Assembly (NCBI GenBank): GCA_003427395.1
Contig: BFEA01000006.1
Coordinates: 1,288,972-1,327,378, forward strand
Reading direction: 5' to 3'
Length of the DNA: 38,407 bases
Source of the DNA: Chara braunii
Taxonomy: Eukaryota > Streptophyta > Charophyceae > Charales > Characeae
Under the pieces are notes generated by a model. The model did not search any database, was not told the origin of the DNA, and saw only the letters and a program-made list of their open reading frames with translations. Both the position numbers and the translations under genes were made by a program. Positions within the stretch are counted from its first letter, which is position 1; each line of letters starts with the position of its first letter. This document shows, one piece after another, positions 29,844 through 38,407 of the stretch.

Positions 29844-30380
29844 CTAAAAGACGTTGCCACAAAGAGTTGCAAATGGGGTAACCATCATTATATCTTCGCC
29901 TGGACTTAGCATGGATGACAACCAGGTACGTTTGTGAGTATGACTCTGCATCGGAGAGAGTGTGTGGAAAGAAGGAGAAGGTGTAAAGGAGTGTGCTTGC
30001 TCGACGTGGAAGTCTGCATAAGTGACATTTGTAGTCATTCTAATTACTGTTGCTGAAGTTAGGATAGTGAAGTAGTCGTGTTGGCCGCAGTCTGGGCGCC
30101 GAACGTCAGATGGGAGGGGAGACCCCATGTAGTAAACATTGATGGTGACCAAAATATGCTCTCCATGACACTCGGCTCCGGTGCTTTGGCGCTTATTGGT
30201 GTTGTATCGGTGCAATTCTGCTTTTTCATAGTATCGGACTTCCAGGCTTTCAATGTGGTTTTCCGCTTGACGACTGTCGAAGCTACACCTAGAAAAGGCA
30301 GAGGGACAGAGCTCGTTTGGGGAGAGGTGCTGCTGTGTATCTGGGAAAGGTTGTGAGGCTGCCTGTTTGACTACTGACAA
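29844..30380 (-). other. Unknown 178-codon frame overlapping a dispersed repeat
   Basis: An open minus-strand frame whose first codon in the open stretch is a GTG-type position, not a clear ATG. It contains NHIESLEVRYY, RYNTNKRQSTG, ECHGEHILVTINVYYMG and a Ser/Thr/His-rich tail. The first part aligns in the same frame with 18936-19033 (NHIESQGVRHY..ECH), where the similarity is nucleotide-level repeat homology. No family is recognised and no RNA evidence is visible; it may be an exon or a chance frame. Confidence 0.25.
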
Positions 30381-31269
30381 ATGCGCTGCCTATCTTGTTG
30401 TACGGGGTGATTAGGAACAAGCTATGGACATTGCACGCTTGACGGTCTTACCAAAGCACTGTCCAGAGTACCGACTGAAGCTGCAAGAGACAAACTGCGA
30501 GCTCGAAGAGTTACCTGATGGCCGATTTGTTCCTTGTTCAATCGTCTGAAGTTGCAGCAGGCTAGCTAGACCGGCGATAAATTTGTTTGTTGAAGCGATG
30601 TGTTAATCCTTTTACAAGCCTGCAAATGTGAGGGGGTCAACCGCAAGAATGCAGACTTAGTTGTTAGTCGGTGCGTTGTTTGTTCCATCGTACGAAGTGG
30701 TTGGAGGCAAGCCACGAAGTTGCGAGTTCAAGTTAAAGGAGTGGTTGAGTTCCTTAAAAAAGAGGGGGGGGATTGTTGTGAGATGAAAAGTCGTCAGGGG
30801 CCCAACAAAACCGAAGGTTTGAGTTGAGTTGGTCAAAGCTGTTGTGCATTCTGGCCGCCATTGTGGGCCCCTCAGGCACGTAAAGATTACAAGGCCCTCT
30901 CCTGAGAGTTGAGTTGTCCCTCTCTTGCATCTCGAGAGTCAAAAACCTCACATTCTGCCCTTCTTACTCTAAGTCTAACCTTATTCTGAGAGGAAGGCGG
31001 CAGGCGGGATTGCAATCCGTAGGACCGCAACAAAACTTTGTGGGGAGTCAGCCCACCGATTGCGGGAGCTCTGCCCGAACCCAGGAGGAGTTCTGGAGGT
31101 AGGGAACTGAGAGGTAACCTTTCATCTCCTTCTATAAGCCCAGTTATAGCCCTTAACTGCACCCCTTGCTATGTTTTGACTGAGTATACTGTGTGCATCC
31201 CTACTTTGACTTTTCAGTTTGACTTTTAGGACACAAACCAGATTAAGTAAAGGAATGTATGTGCAATGT
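30381..31269. other. Unassigned sequence left of the element D LTR array
   Basis: No gene. The left end of the D LTR must lie somewhere here or just right of it, but no second LTR is available in the window to define it. A GGGGGGG-containing AG-rich run lies at 30764-30772. Confidence 0.4.
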
Positions 31270-31355
31270 CAGTTTCAGTTTTATTATTTGACTGAAAGCA
31301 GATCGTGGAGTTGCATCTTGGGGAAGGATGGGAGAAAGACAATATTGCTTGTTTG

Positions 31356-32508
31356 ACTAGGTCTATCAAAGATTGGGCAAGTCTCCATAAGTTTGGGGAG
31401 GCCTAGTGCTATGTTTATTTTGAATTGCCTGGAGAACCACATATGTTCCATAAGTTTGGGTGGTATGGTTGCTCTAACTTGTGAGGGCTGACTGTGATTG
31501 ACTTTCAGGGACGAAGTATATTCCATAAGTTTGGGCGGCTTGATCGCCTTGTTTACTTTGGATTTTTTTCAGTTTCTTTTTGTTCTGAACGAGGAGGTCT
31601 GAGCATGTTCCATAAGTTTGGGTGACTCAGCCTTTCCTGCTTTGGTTTTAAGAGAAATGAATCAGGCTGAGGACCAAGACATGTTCCATAAGTTTGGGTG
31701 GTCTTGGTCCGATGCCACGCACATGCTGGAACCAGAAGGTTATAACTTGGCTATACTTCACCATTATCCTACTTATGAACAACCTAGTTAGACAGATTTC
31801 CATAAGTTAAGGTGGTCTGACTATAACTTATCACCAACTGGAGAGAGTACTAATTAAGAATAAACTTGTGGTACGATGGGGCTGGCCGAATCTTGAGCTA
31901 AAGATGATTGGTTCAGTTACATGTTACCTCAAAAGACGAAGTGCAGATAATTATATAAAACTGGGATACTTAAACAGTTCAGGAGACTAGGGTGACCTAG
32001 TCATATGCTCAAAGAAAGAAAAAAATTATTGTTCCCTGTGTTTGTGTATACTCCATAACTGAGCTAGACACATTCCATAAGTTTGGGTGGTCTAGCTTTA
32101 TGCCTTATGTAAGCTGGGTATAAAGGGATAAATCATTGAAAGATTATGAATCATTGTTTGTTAAGATGACCATTATCCTACTTAAGAACAACCTAGTCAG
32201 ACAAAGTTTCATAAGTTTGGGTGATCTGACTATAATTTATCACAAATTGGAGAAAGTACTTATTAAGAATAAACTTGTGGTACGATGGGGCAGACTGAAT
32301 CTTGAGTTAAGGATGATCTTTTCAGTTACATGTTACCTCAAAAGACTAAGTGCACATAATTATATAAAACTGGGATACTTAAACAGTTCAGGTCGACTAG
32401 GGTGACCTAGTCATATGCTCAAAGAACAAAAAACAATTGTTGTGCCTTGTGTTTATGTATACTCCATGACTGAGCTAGACATATTCCATAAGTTTGGGTG
32501 GTCTAGCT
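31356..32508 (+). repeat. Array of hairpins with a conserved apical sequence and variable stems (LTR of D)
   Basis: Nine units share an apical sequence close to ATTCCATAAGTTTGGGTG. Outer stems differ: AGGtCTGAG/CTCAGCCT (31595-31633), GGACCAAGAC/GTCTTGGTCC (31671-31710, perfect 10 bp), AGCTAGAC/GTCTAGCT (32062-32097 and 32473-32508), TAGTCAGA/TCTGACTA (32194-32232); weaker ones lie at 31356-31407, 31431-31484 and 31790-31832. In the three best, the loop between the arms is exactly 20 bases. Inside it TCCA and TGGG can pair around TAAGTT. Confidence 0.85.
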
Positions 32509-32580
32509 TTATGCCTTATGTAAGATGGGTATAAAGAGATAAATCATTGGAAAATTATGAACTATTGTTTGTTAAGATGA
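31761..32580 (+). repeat. 411-bp tandem duplication in the LTR of D
   Basis: 31761-32169 and 32170-32580 are near-identical direct copies (CCATTATCCTACTTA.GAAC to GTTAAGATGA, offset 409-411). Each includes a TAGACAGA/TAGTCAGA hairpin, an AGCTAGAC hairpin and a perfect GACTAGG-gtga-CCTAGTC hairpin (31988-32005 region and 32395-32412 region). Confidence 0.88.
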
Positions 32581-32802
32581 GTTTAGGATGGTGAGAGTAC
32601 TTACCTTTGTGGTTTGGTCTGCATGTGACTAAGTGAGGCTACTACTTAGTATGAGTTTCAGTTTGATAGGTAGTTGCTTTAGTTGCTCGCCACGTGCTAG
32701 AGCCATAGGAGTTAGTTTCAATTCCTGCATTTTCTTAGCTAAGTTTTTTTTTACTTAGGTCAATTTCTGCATTTTCTGGGATCATTTATTGTACTTTGTC
32801 TT

Positions 32803-33385
32803 GTATAAATCTTCGTAAGCCACTTTCTCTACGGGAAGCGCTGCCGAAATTTCTACAAAACCAAGGAATTAGTCAAATTTTGTATTTTTCAGGGTCCAGT
32901 TTTTCTGACCTTTTGTCTTGTTAAAAACCTGAAAAACCTCCCTTTCCAAAGGGTGTGATACCCAATCTTTTGCTAATTCAAGGAGTTAAACAAAATTAGA
33001 CCTTGAGAAGTCAAAGTCATTTTAGATTCTTAACTTAGCTTTGTATAAATCTTGGAAAAACATTTTCTATACGGGAAGCGCTGCCGAAATTTCTACAAAT
33101 CTAAGGGGTCGGTTAAGCTTTGTCTTAAAGTCGAACTCACAGTCTAACCTCTTAGTTCCTACTTGACTTAGTATAAATCTGATAAGTCTATCTTTCTAAA
33201 GAAGATGCTGCCCAAATTTTTACTAATTTAGGGAGTTAGACAAATTTTGACTTTCTATAATTAAAGTCTGATTTTTGTTTTCATATTTGGGGTATTATAA
33301 ATTCTGGAAAGACATTTTTGCTACGGGAAGCGTTGCCAAAATTTTCTTAGTTTAGAGGACTTCGATTATGTTTTGATTGATGACA
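32803..33385 (+). repeat. Five approx. 120-bp repeats in the LTR of D
   Basis: Units start near 32803, 32923, 33043, 33172 and 33296 with TATAAATCT-like words. Units 1 and 3 share the core GGGAAGCGCTGCCGAAATTT; units 2, 4 and 5 carry diverged cores. TATAAAT repeated in tandem could supply promoters, but no start site can be chosen. Confidence 0.78.
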
Positions 33386-34918
33386 ATTCTGATAATCCAC
33401 TGTGTATAGAGGATATTTTGACCTGTCTTATGTTACAGGTCCTCCTGAACCTTTGACTCGAAAATCAGGACTTGGTTCAACCTGATCCAACAAGGGTCAC
33501 CTTTTGTTATCACTGATAACTGGTCGGTTGTCGATTCGTTGGTCTACGACTCAACTCCAATTCATCCTCAATACTCAACCTAAAAGGCTTTAGCCCTGGT
33601 GATTTTTATTGTTTTATTAAGGTTTTCACCCATATTTTTATTGAATGATCATTTAACAAAGGTACTGAGTATTTATTTATGGTTGGTTGGAGAAGGGTTG
33701 GGGCTTGCATGGCTAAAGCGAGAAGTATGAGTATAGAGGTTAGTTGAAGTTGACTCCGTGTAGTGCGTGAACTTTTGGTTGACTCTTTGATGTGATTGCA
33801 GGTATGTTCTGTGGTCCGGATTTTGGATTTGATTGCCTGCGATCTCACACATATATATGGCTGTGAGGAGTCCCACTGTGATTGTGAGAAGTGATCGTCA
33901 CATACTTATTCCTCTTTACATATATATATCTATGTATCTATATTGGGTGTTCGCGTGACCTGAGGGGCCTACACTTAAGGGTTTAATTGGGGTTGGGACT
34001 AAGAAAGGAAAGAAAACCCCTCTATTTGTTGTATGCTTCTTAAAAATTTATTAGTCGGACGTTGGTCTTGGGCCTGGATTCAAGGTCTTTGTCCAGGACA
34101 TCCCAGGTCCTAGACTCTGCATGGAAGGGATTTCCCCCCGCGCAAAGCCTATTTGCCCTACCAGCCCAGACACTCGGCCTAAAGGCCAGAGGTGCCACGA
34201 CGGCAGCATGGCTATATCTTCAACTGTGCAATATCGTGAGGGAGTAGATGCTTGCATATTCATGCATTGCTAGTCGATATGGGAAGACTCTGCGCCCGTG
34301 AGGTTTTATACAAAGTCTCTTGCGTAACGCCTGTCCGACTTCCGCATCAGAGAGTTATGGGATGGCTACAAAGGGACCAGGAGTGTTGTCATTTTGTTTG
34401 TTCTGTGTCGTTCTATATATGTATGTATATGTGTGTGCTGTTTTATTTTTTTATGTATTTTGGAGTGGAGTACGCGTAGGTGCGTGGGATGCGTCCTAGT
34501 CGACCGGCGACGAGTCGCGCTTGAGACCTCAACCCCCCAAGATGTTGGTTCACGTGCGGGTGCGACAGAGGAGTAAAACCGCGCGTACCCCCTATGCTAC
34601 AGCGTACGAGAATCGCCCTCTACTGGTCCACCTCTGCGATTGCAACTGATCAACTTTCGTACTGTGGACTGGTAGCTCGGCGGGGATACGCCCACCGAAG
34701 GGAGGTGGCAGCTCCCTCAAGGTGGAGGTAAGTCGTGCGTTGCCTAAGCCCTATCCTGTCGTAAGGGCTCACGAGAGGTAAGGTTGGCGCACTCGGCTTG
34801 AGCGGCTTTCAGAAACTCCATGTGTCTTCGCGACGAGGATTAAGACCAACTCCAACGTGACGAGGCCGGGAGGGTCCCGCCTTGCCTTGTGCGGTGCCGG
34901 ACCGATGCGCTCGACAGG

Positions 34919-34936
34919 TGGCGCCGTTGCCGGGGA
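34919..34936 (+). promoter_or_regulatory. Primer-binding site of element D, tRNA-Asp type
   Basis: TGGCGCCGTTGCCGGGGA is perfectly complementary over 18 bases to the 3' end of plant tRNA-Asp (TCCCCGGCAACGGCGCCA, CCA included). It starts two bases after the LTR end CA and fixes the plus orientation of D. Confidence 0.93.
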
Positions 34937-35315
34937 TAACGGAAGCCTACCGTTGTCCCTGGTGGAACGACATCCGGGTATAAGATTGAGAAAAGAATAG
35001 GCATATGACGAGAGACAGAATACGTAGTGTTTTGCCAAGCTGTTTATGATGGATAAACGTTACTGATGTAATAAGTTTTATCTCTGACCTGATTAGCTGT
35101 CGGGGTTAGAGAATCATAAGGGAAACCCTTTAATAAAAATGGGGCCTATTAAGATGAGTTCAAAGAGAAGGAATAGGTAATACTACTCGATCTGAATCTC
35201 TAAGTGACTGTCTAAGAAACCTGATAGGCGTCACGGTAAGTTAGGACGTTGAATGAAAGTCTTCTTCTTCTTTCTCTTCTTAACATGAAAATTTTGAGAA
35301 AGAGGCTCGGCCAAG
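34937..35315 (+). other. Leader of element D
   Basis: 379 bp between the PBS and the gag ATG with no reading frame of note. It would carry the dimerisation and packaging signals of the element RNA; none can be pinpointed. Confidence 0.6.
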
Positions 35316-37435
35316 ATGTCAGGAGGCATAGCTGACGGTGCTGGGAAGGTCCTGACGATCGACGATTTGGTCGAAGCTTTGGACAGGCGTGAAAGGTCTC
35401 AGAGCAATGTTCCCAAGGTCGATACCATTCATTTCAATGGGGAGCAGGTCTCTAATTGGCTTGACTTGGTGGAACAAGCATTAGTGGGACTATCCGACGT
35501 TGTGAAGTTCCAACAGATTTTAAAGTACGTGCTTCATGGTTATCACCAAGAGGTAGAGACGGTTGTGAACACAACTAATAACAATTGGGCAAGATTCGAA
35601 GATGGGATGCAAAGGAAATACAGGTTGGCATGTTGACCACTGCAGATTTGGAGGCGATGAACAGGGACGATTTCACCATGGTGGGAGCCTTCGTACAAGA
35701 GTTTAAGAAGAAGGCGAGAAAGGTCCCTGAGATCTCTGAGGAGGCGTAGTGTGCTATTTTTTTGGGATTGCTCACTGCATCGGAAGCGTCAGAGCTGACG
35801 AGCCATGGAGGAGGGAGCGCGAAGCTCACCTGGGCCACTATTGACAAAGGGGTCGGGGAAGGAAGTTTGGACCAGGTGGAGCAGTATCAGAAGCGCTTGC
35901 AAAGGCGAAAGAGGAAAGAACGAGATGCGACCGCCTCAGGGACCCCAGGAGTGAAAAGGATCGTCATCGACGTGCTTGCAAAGCTAGGCTATGGGAAGGA
36001 CGAGGTGATACAAAAGAAAGTGGTGACGGCGATCCACGGAAAATAGAAGGATCCAGTGATAGAGGAAGCCGTCTAGGAGGAGTGGGAAGAAGAGGAGCCG
36101 GTGCCCCAGCACCTTTCAAAAGCGTTACGCAAACAACGCAACTTAACGCAGGGAGGGCAAGGCTCAGGAAAGGGGCAGGCACCCCAAGCGCTAGCGGTAG
36201 CCCTGCCAAGTACGTCGGCTCCATCAAGCAGCGCTGGACCCTCACAAGCGGCGGTACCACCATTTGGGCTGTGGCCATGACCTGTGTTTAACACCTTTGT
36301 GCCATGGGGAAGCCCGGCTCCATCTGGGCAGATGGTACCATATGCTGGGCCCCAAGCAAGTATGCCACCACCAAGTTATCCCGCAACACAAGCCCAACCC
36401 ACGGCACCGCCTCCGTCGCCCACGCCGAGTTCTCAAGGCAGTGTAGCTGGTGGAGGTAATCAAGGCCAGGGTAATCAGGGGAATGGAGGAAGAGGCGGCG
36501 GACGAGGCTGTGGTAGGAATGACGGTGGCCGAGGGGGACAATGAGATAACCAAGGCTACTAGGGCCAGGGAAATCAAGGGAGCCAGAGAAGCGGGAGGTC
36601 CCGTTTTGATTGCAGAACCGCTATATGCCAGCATTGTGACAAACAAGGCCATACTATACGGTTATGCAATACTAGGTGGGAAGATAAAAGGGCGAGACTG
36701 ATCTATTCCAATATGGACGGTGATATATACGATCAGTTCGGAGAGTATATTGACCCGAAGGTTCTGGGAGGAGTTAGGGCGGAGGCTCATAGAAGGATAG
36801 CTACGCGACAAGCACCACCTGCCACGTTTAGGTTGTGGTAAGAAAGGGATGACCCACCAATTAGGGTGAAAGAGGTGGAAAGTGATGAAGAGGTAACTCT
36901 GAGGCTACAAGCTGGAGTTGTAAAGGAAGACCCCATAGTCGTTGAGGCAGAGGGAAAAAATGAGGATGAGAAGGTGGAGCCAGCATCAGTCCTTTTAGGG
37001 AAAATGGAGGATTTGTGGGGAAAGATGGGGAGGTACCAACAGAAGTTGGTAGACATTTGCGAAGAGGTAAAGGATTGGAGGGCTGGTATTCCCAAAGTGT
37101 TTCTTTATGAGTCTGGCCCGGAATCGATGCCAGGACGACCCGGAGTAGCTATTGTGGTATCAGGCCCACAGTCTAGAATGATGGTCAGACCCCCTACGAC
37201 GCAAGGAAGAATGGCGCAGGCGGCTCTCACCAGGGGACAGGTCAAGGCCAGCGCAAGCCAGGAACCTCCACAGAAATAGTCAGAGCCAGAAAAGAGAAAG
37301 GAGGTTATAGAGGTGGAGGACGATAATGAGGAGGACGAGCAGGACGAAAGGTTGCGCTAGGAAGAGGACCAGAGGGCCGAGCAAAGGGCTAAGAAGAGAG
37401 AAGCCTGAGAGGAAGTCGAGCCAAGTCTGCACGAT
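35316..37435 (+). pseudogene. gag of element D with ten in-frame stops
   Basis: ATG at 35316 in GCCAAGATG context. The N-terminus has VLTIDDLVEALDRRERSQ, FNGEQVSNWLDLVEQAL (Gag capsid-like) and VVKFQQILKYVLHGYHQEV. One frame change near 35612 leads into MLTTADLEAMNRDDFTMV and KLTWATIDK, then a Pro-rich stretch, a Gly/Gln/Asn/Arg-rich stretch, the zinc knuckle, and an acidic coiled-coil and Lys-rich linker as in A. Stops, all in one frame: TAG 35747, TAG 36044, TAG 36074, TGA 36278, TGA 36542, TAG 36560, TAA 36839, TAG 37277, TAG 37358, TGA 37406. All can arise by C to T from CAG, CAA or CGA. Confidence 0.85.
36626..36667 (+). other. CCHC zinc knuckle of element D gag
   Basis: CQHCDKQGHTIRLC fits C-x2-C-x4-H-x4-C with every ligand intact, at the same place relative to the DGDI segment as in element A. 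Confidence 0.93.
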
Positions 37436-38182
37436 GTGCCACCGAAGAAGAAGAAGTATGTGGTTCGACTGGAGGAGGGGTTCGATATGAAAAGGGTGAT
37501 TGATAGGTTGTTGGAGGGTCATAACAACCTTATGACCCTGAAAGAGATTTTGGCGTCGGCCCCTAAGCTCCGTGATGGATTGAAGGGAAGGTTGTTGCGG
37601 CGCCTGGTGCCAAGCATACATCTGAGTGTGATTCTGCCAAAGGAGGCGGAATGGGCGGAGACAGGAACGAAGATGGATTGGAAGTGTGTGGCCTGCGGCA
37701 TGGTGAATTTGGTGGTGAAAGGCTCCAAGTGCGCAACAATGGTGGACACGGGAGCAGAGATGAACATCATCCGGGAAGCTGATGCACTCAGGTTCGGATT
37801 AGAGATAGATCGCTCGAATTGCGGCATTTTACATGGAGCCAACTGCATGGCAGTGTTTCGTGGGACGACCTCGAACGTACTTATCGAGGTTGGGAGAGTG
37901 AAAGTCAGTGCATGCTTCTTTGTCATGCCAGATGTGGACCATGACATCCTTTTGGGAAAGTCGTTCCTTTGCAGGACAGAAACGTTGATGTTTAATAAAC
38001 ATGACGGGACTCTGATCCTAATTATGTGTGATCCGACATGTGGAAATTATGAAATAATCACTTGTCGGAACACTGGTCCACGGAGCATAAGGAACCTATC
38101 CAATCCTGGCTCGTTTACAATTGAAGACTCTGAGGATGAGCGTCAAAAACTCCTTATAGAGCCACAAGCGGTTATCGGGTAG
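37436..38182 (+). CDS. Aspartic protease region of element D, open and with intact DTG
   Basis: 248 codons open, in frame with gag after the TGA at 37406. N-terminal linker with LLEGHNNLMTLKEIL and a KMDWKCVACGM word, then MVDTGAEMN with catalytic DTG (37745-37753), VLIEVGRVKV, the flap-like CFFVMPDVDHDILLGKSFL segment, MFNKHDGT, CDPTCGNYEIITC and FTIEDSEDERQ. The last codons (about 38163-38182) belong to repeat X, so the true C-terminus is replaced. Retropepsin-like enzymes work as dimers and cut Gag-Pol. The frame shown is a polyprotein part, not a stand-alone gene with its own promoter; the codon at 37436 is not a real start. Confidence 0.88.
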   Translation: MPPKKKKYVVRLEEGFDMKRVIDRLLEGHNNLMTLKEILASAPKLRDGLKGRLLRRLVPSIHLSVILPKEAEWAETGTKMDWKCVACGMVNLVVKGSKCATMVDTGAEMNIIREADALRFGLEIDRSNCGILHGANCMAVFRGTTSNVLIEVGRVKVSACFFVMPDVDHDILLGKSFLCRTETLMFNKHDGTLILIMCDPTCGNYEIITCRNTGPRSIRNLSNPGSFTIEDSEDERQKLLIEPQAVIG

Positions 38183-38407
38183 CTGAAAATTCAGGAATGA
38201 AAATTCTGAAGTGAGAGTTTTGGTCAGTCTTAAAATCCTGAATGATTCTGAAGTGGTGAAAGGTCCGAAGACCCTGAAAACCACCTGCTTAGGCAGGCTG
38301 CATCCTCAAGTAGTGAAGGGTGTCTTGAAGTGGTCAAGTGAAAGTTTTGGGCAATCTGAAAATCATGAATGGTCTTGAAGTGGTGAAAGGTCCGAAGACC
38401 CTTAAAA
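38163..38407 (+). repeat. Repeat X, direct copy, interrupting element D
   Basis: Starts CACAAGCGGTTATCGGGTAG within the protease frame, at the same base where the inverted copy at 14883 starts. Its interior is itself tandem: AAGTGGTGAAAGGTCCGAAG recurs at 38251 and 38378, a period of 127 bp. It runs off the window. Element A continues its frame with unrelated sequence at the equivalent point, which supports an insertion or recombination junction here. Confidence 0.8.

Larger units (their letters stand above)
31270..34916 (+). repeat. 5' LTR of element D, unusually long
   Basis: The right end is fixed by GACA (34913-34916), two bases before a perfect tRNA-Asp PBS, and by the loss of similarity at the same place in the A block (17891). 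The interior has a hairpin array (31356-32508), a 411-bp tandem duplication (31761-32580), a five-unit array of about 120-bp repeats (32803-33385) and a right third resembling 16900-17891. At over 3.5 kb it is far larger than the B LTRs. The left end is not proven. Confidence 0.6.
31270..38162 (+). mobile_element. Element D: gag-protease LTR retroelement related to A, truncated by repeat X
   Basis: Forward order: long 5' LTR ending at 34916, tRNA-Asp PBS 34919-34936, leader, gag from ATG 35316, zinc knuckle 36626-36667 and protease to about 38162, where repeat X begins. The coding part is co-linear with element A, and the protease is well preserved while gag has ten stops. Whether RT and integrase follow beyond the window is unknown. 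The left limit is approximate. Confidence 0.8.

Noticed and set aside
383-37435. Reassigned stop codons (TAA/TAG as Gln, as in some ulvophyte algae)
   Set aside because: Stops do fall at Gln-like positions, but TGA stops, frameshifts and a DTE protease accompany them. C to T decay of CAA, CAG and CGA explains all of them without a new code.

Overview
This window looks like repeat-dominated nuclear DNA of a streptophyte. A charophyte alga of the Chara type is my best guess. The reasons are plant-style LTR retrotransposons primed by initiator-Met and Asp tRNAs, Ty3/gypsy polyproteins of a style I associate with Chara, plant-type AAACCCTAA motifs, and very little else that is coding. The species is an inference. 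I find no convincing intact host gene; almost everything is mobile-element sequence, satellite DNA or decayed rDNA.

Layout. (1) Positions 1-17,891 are mostly one forward Ty3-like gag-protease element (A). Its 5' end lies off the window, and its gag-pro gene is split by a complete nested chromovirus (B, 1650-12088, minus strand). B has 351/356-bp LTRs, an exact 5-bp target duplication (GGAAG), an iMet primer-binding site and a decayed gag-pro-RT-RNase H-integrase-chromodomain gene. After A's protease and a linker ORF there is no RT. A non-coding tail follows, then a long LTR-like block ending at about 17,891. (2) Positions 18,400-19,900 hold two diverged copies of a unit made of a TCTG-rich tract plus a degenerate 18S rRNA 3' fragment. 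(3) Positions 20,226-22,985 and 24,890-25,690 are two arrays of one palindromic satellite in opposite orientation, separated by 1.9 kb of unrelated sequence. (4) Positions 25,700-31,200 are mostly unassigned non-coding sequence with a third 18S fragment, AT microsatellites and a few unknown minus-strand reading frames. (5) Positions ~31,270-38,162 are a second, related gag-protease element (D): a >3.5-kb LTR, a perfect 18-nt tRNA-Asp primer site, a gag with ten in-frame stops and an open protease frame with an intact DTG motif. It is broken at 38,163 by a repeat (X) that also occurs inverted at 14,785-14,883.

The most unusual signal is in the long LTRs of A and D. Each contains an array of imperfect hairpins whose apical sequence is conserved within the element while the outer stems differ from unit to unit yet stay self-complementary. 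Apical sequences differ between A and D, but the architecture (variable outer stem, short inner stem, six-base loop) is shared. This looks like structure-conserving (covarying) evolution in non-coding retroelement sequence. A and D carry gag-protease and no visible RT, so they may be non-autonomous elements mobilised in trans, although D is cut by the window edge and by X.
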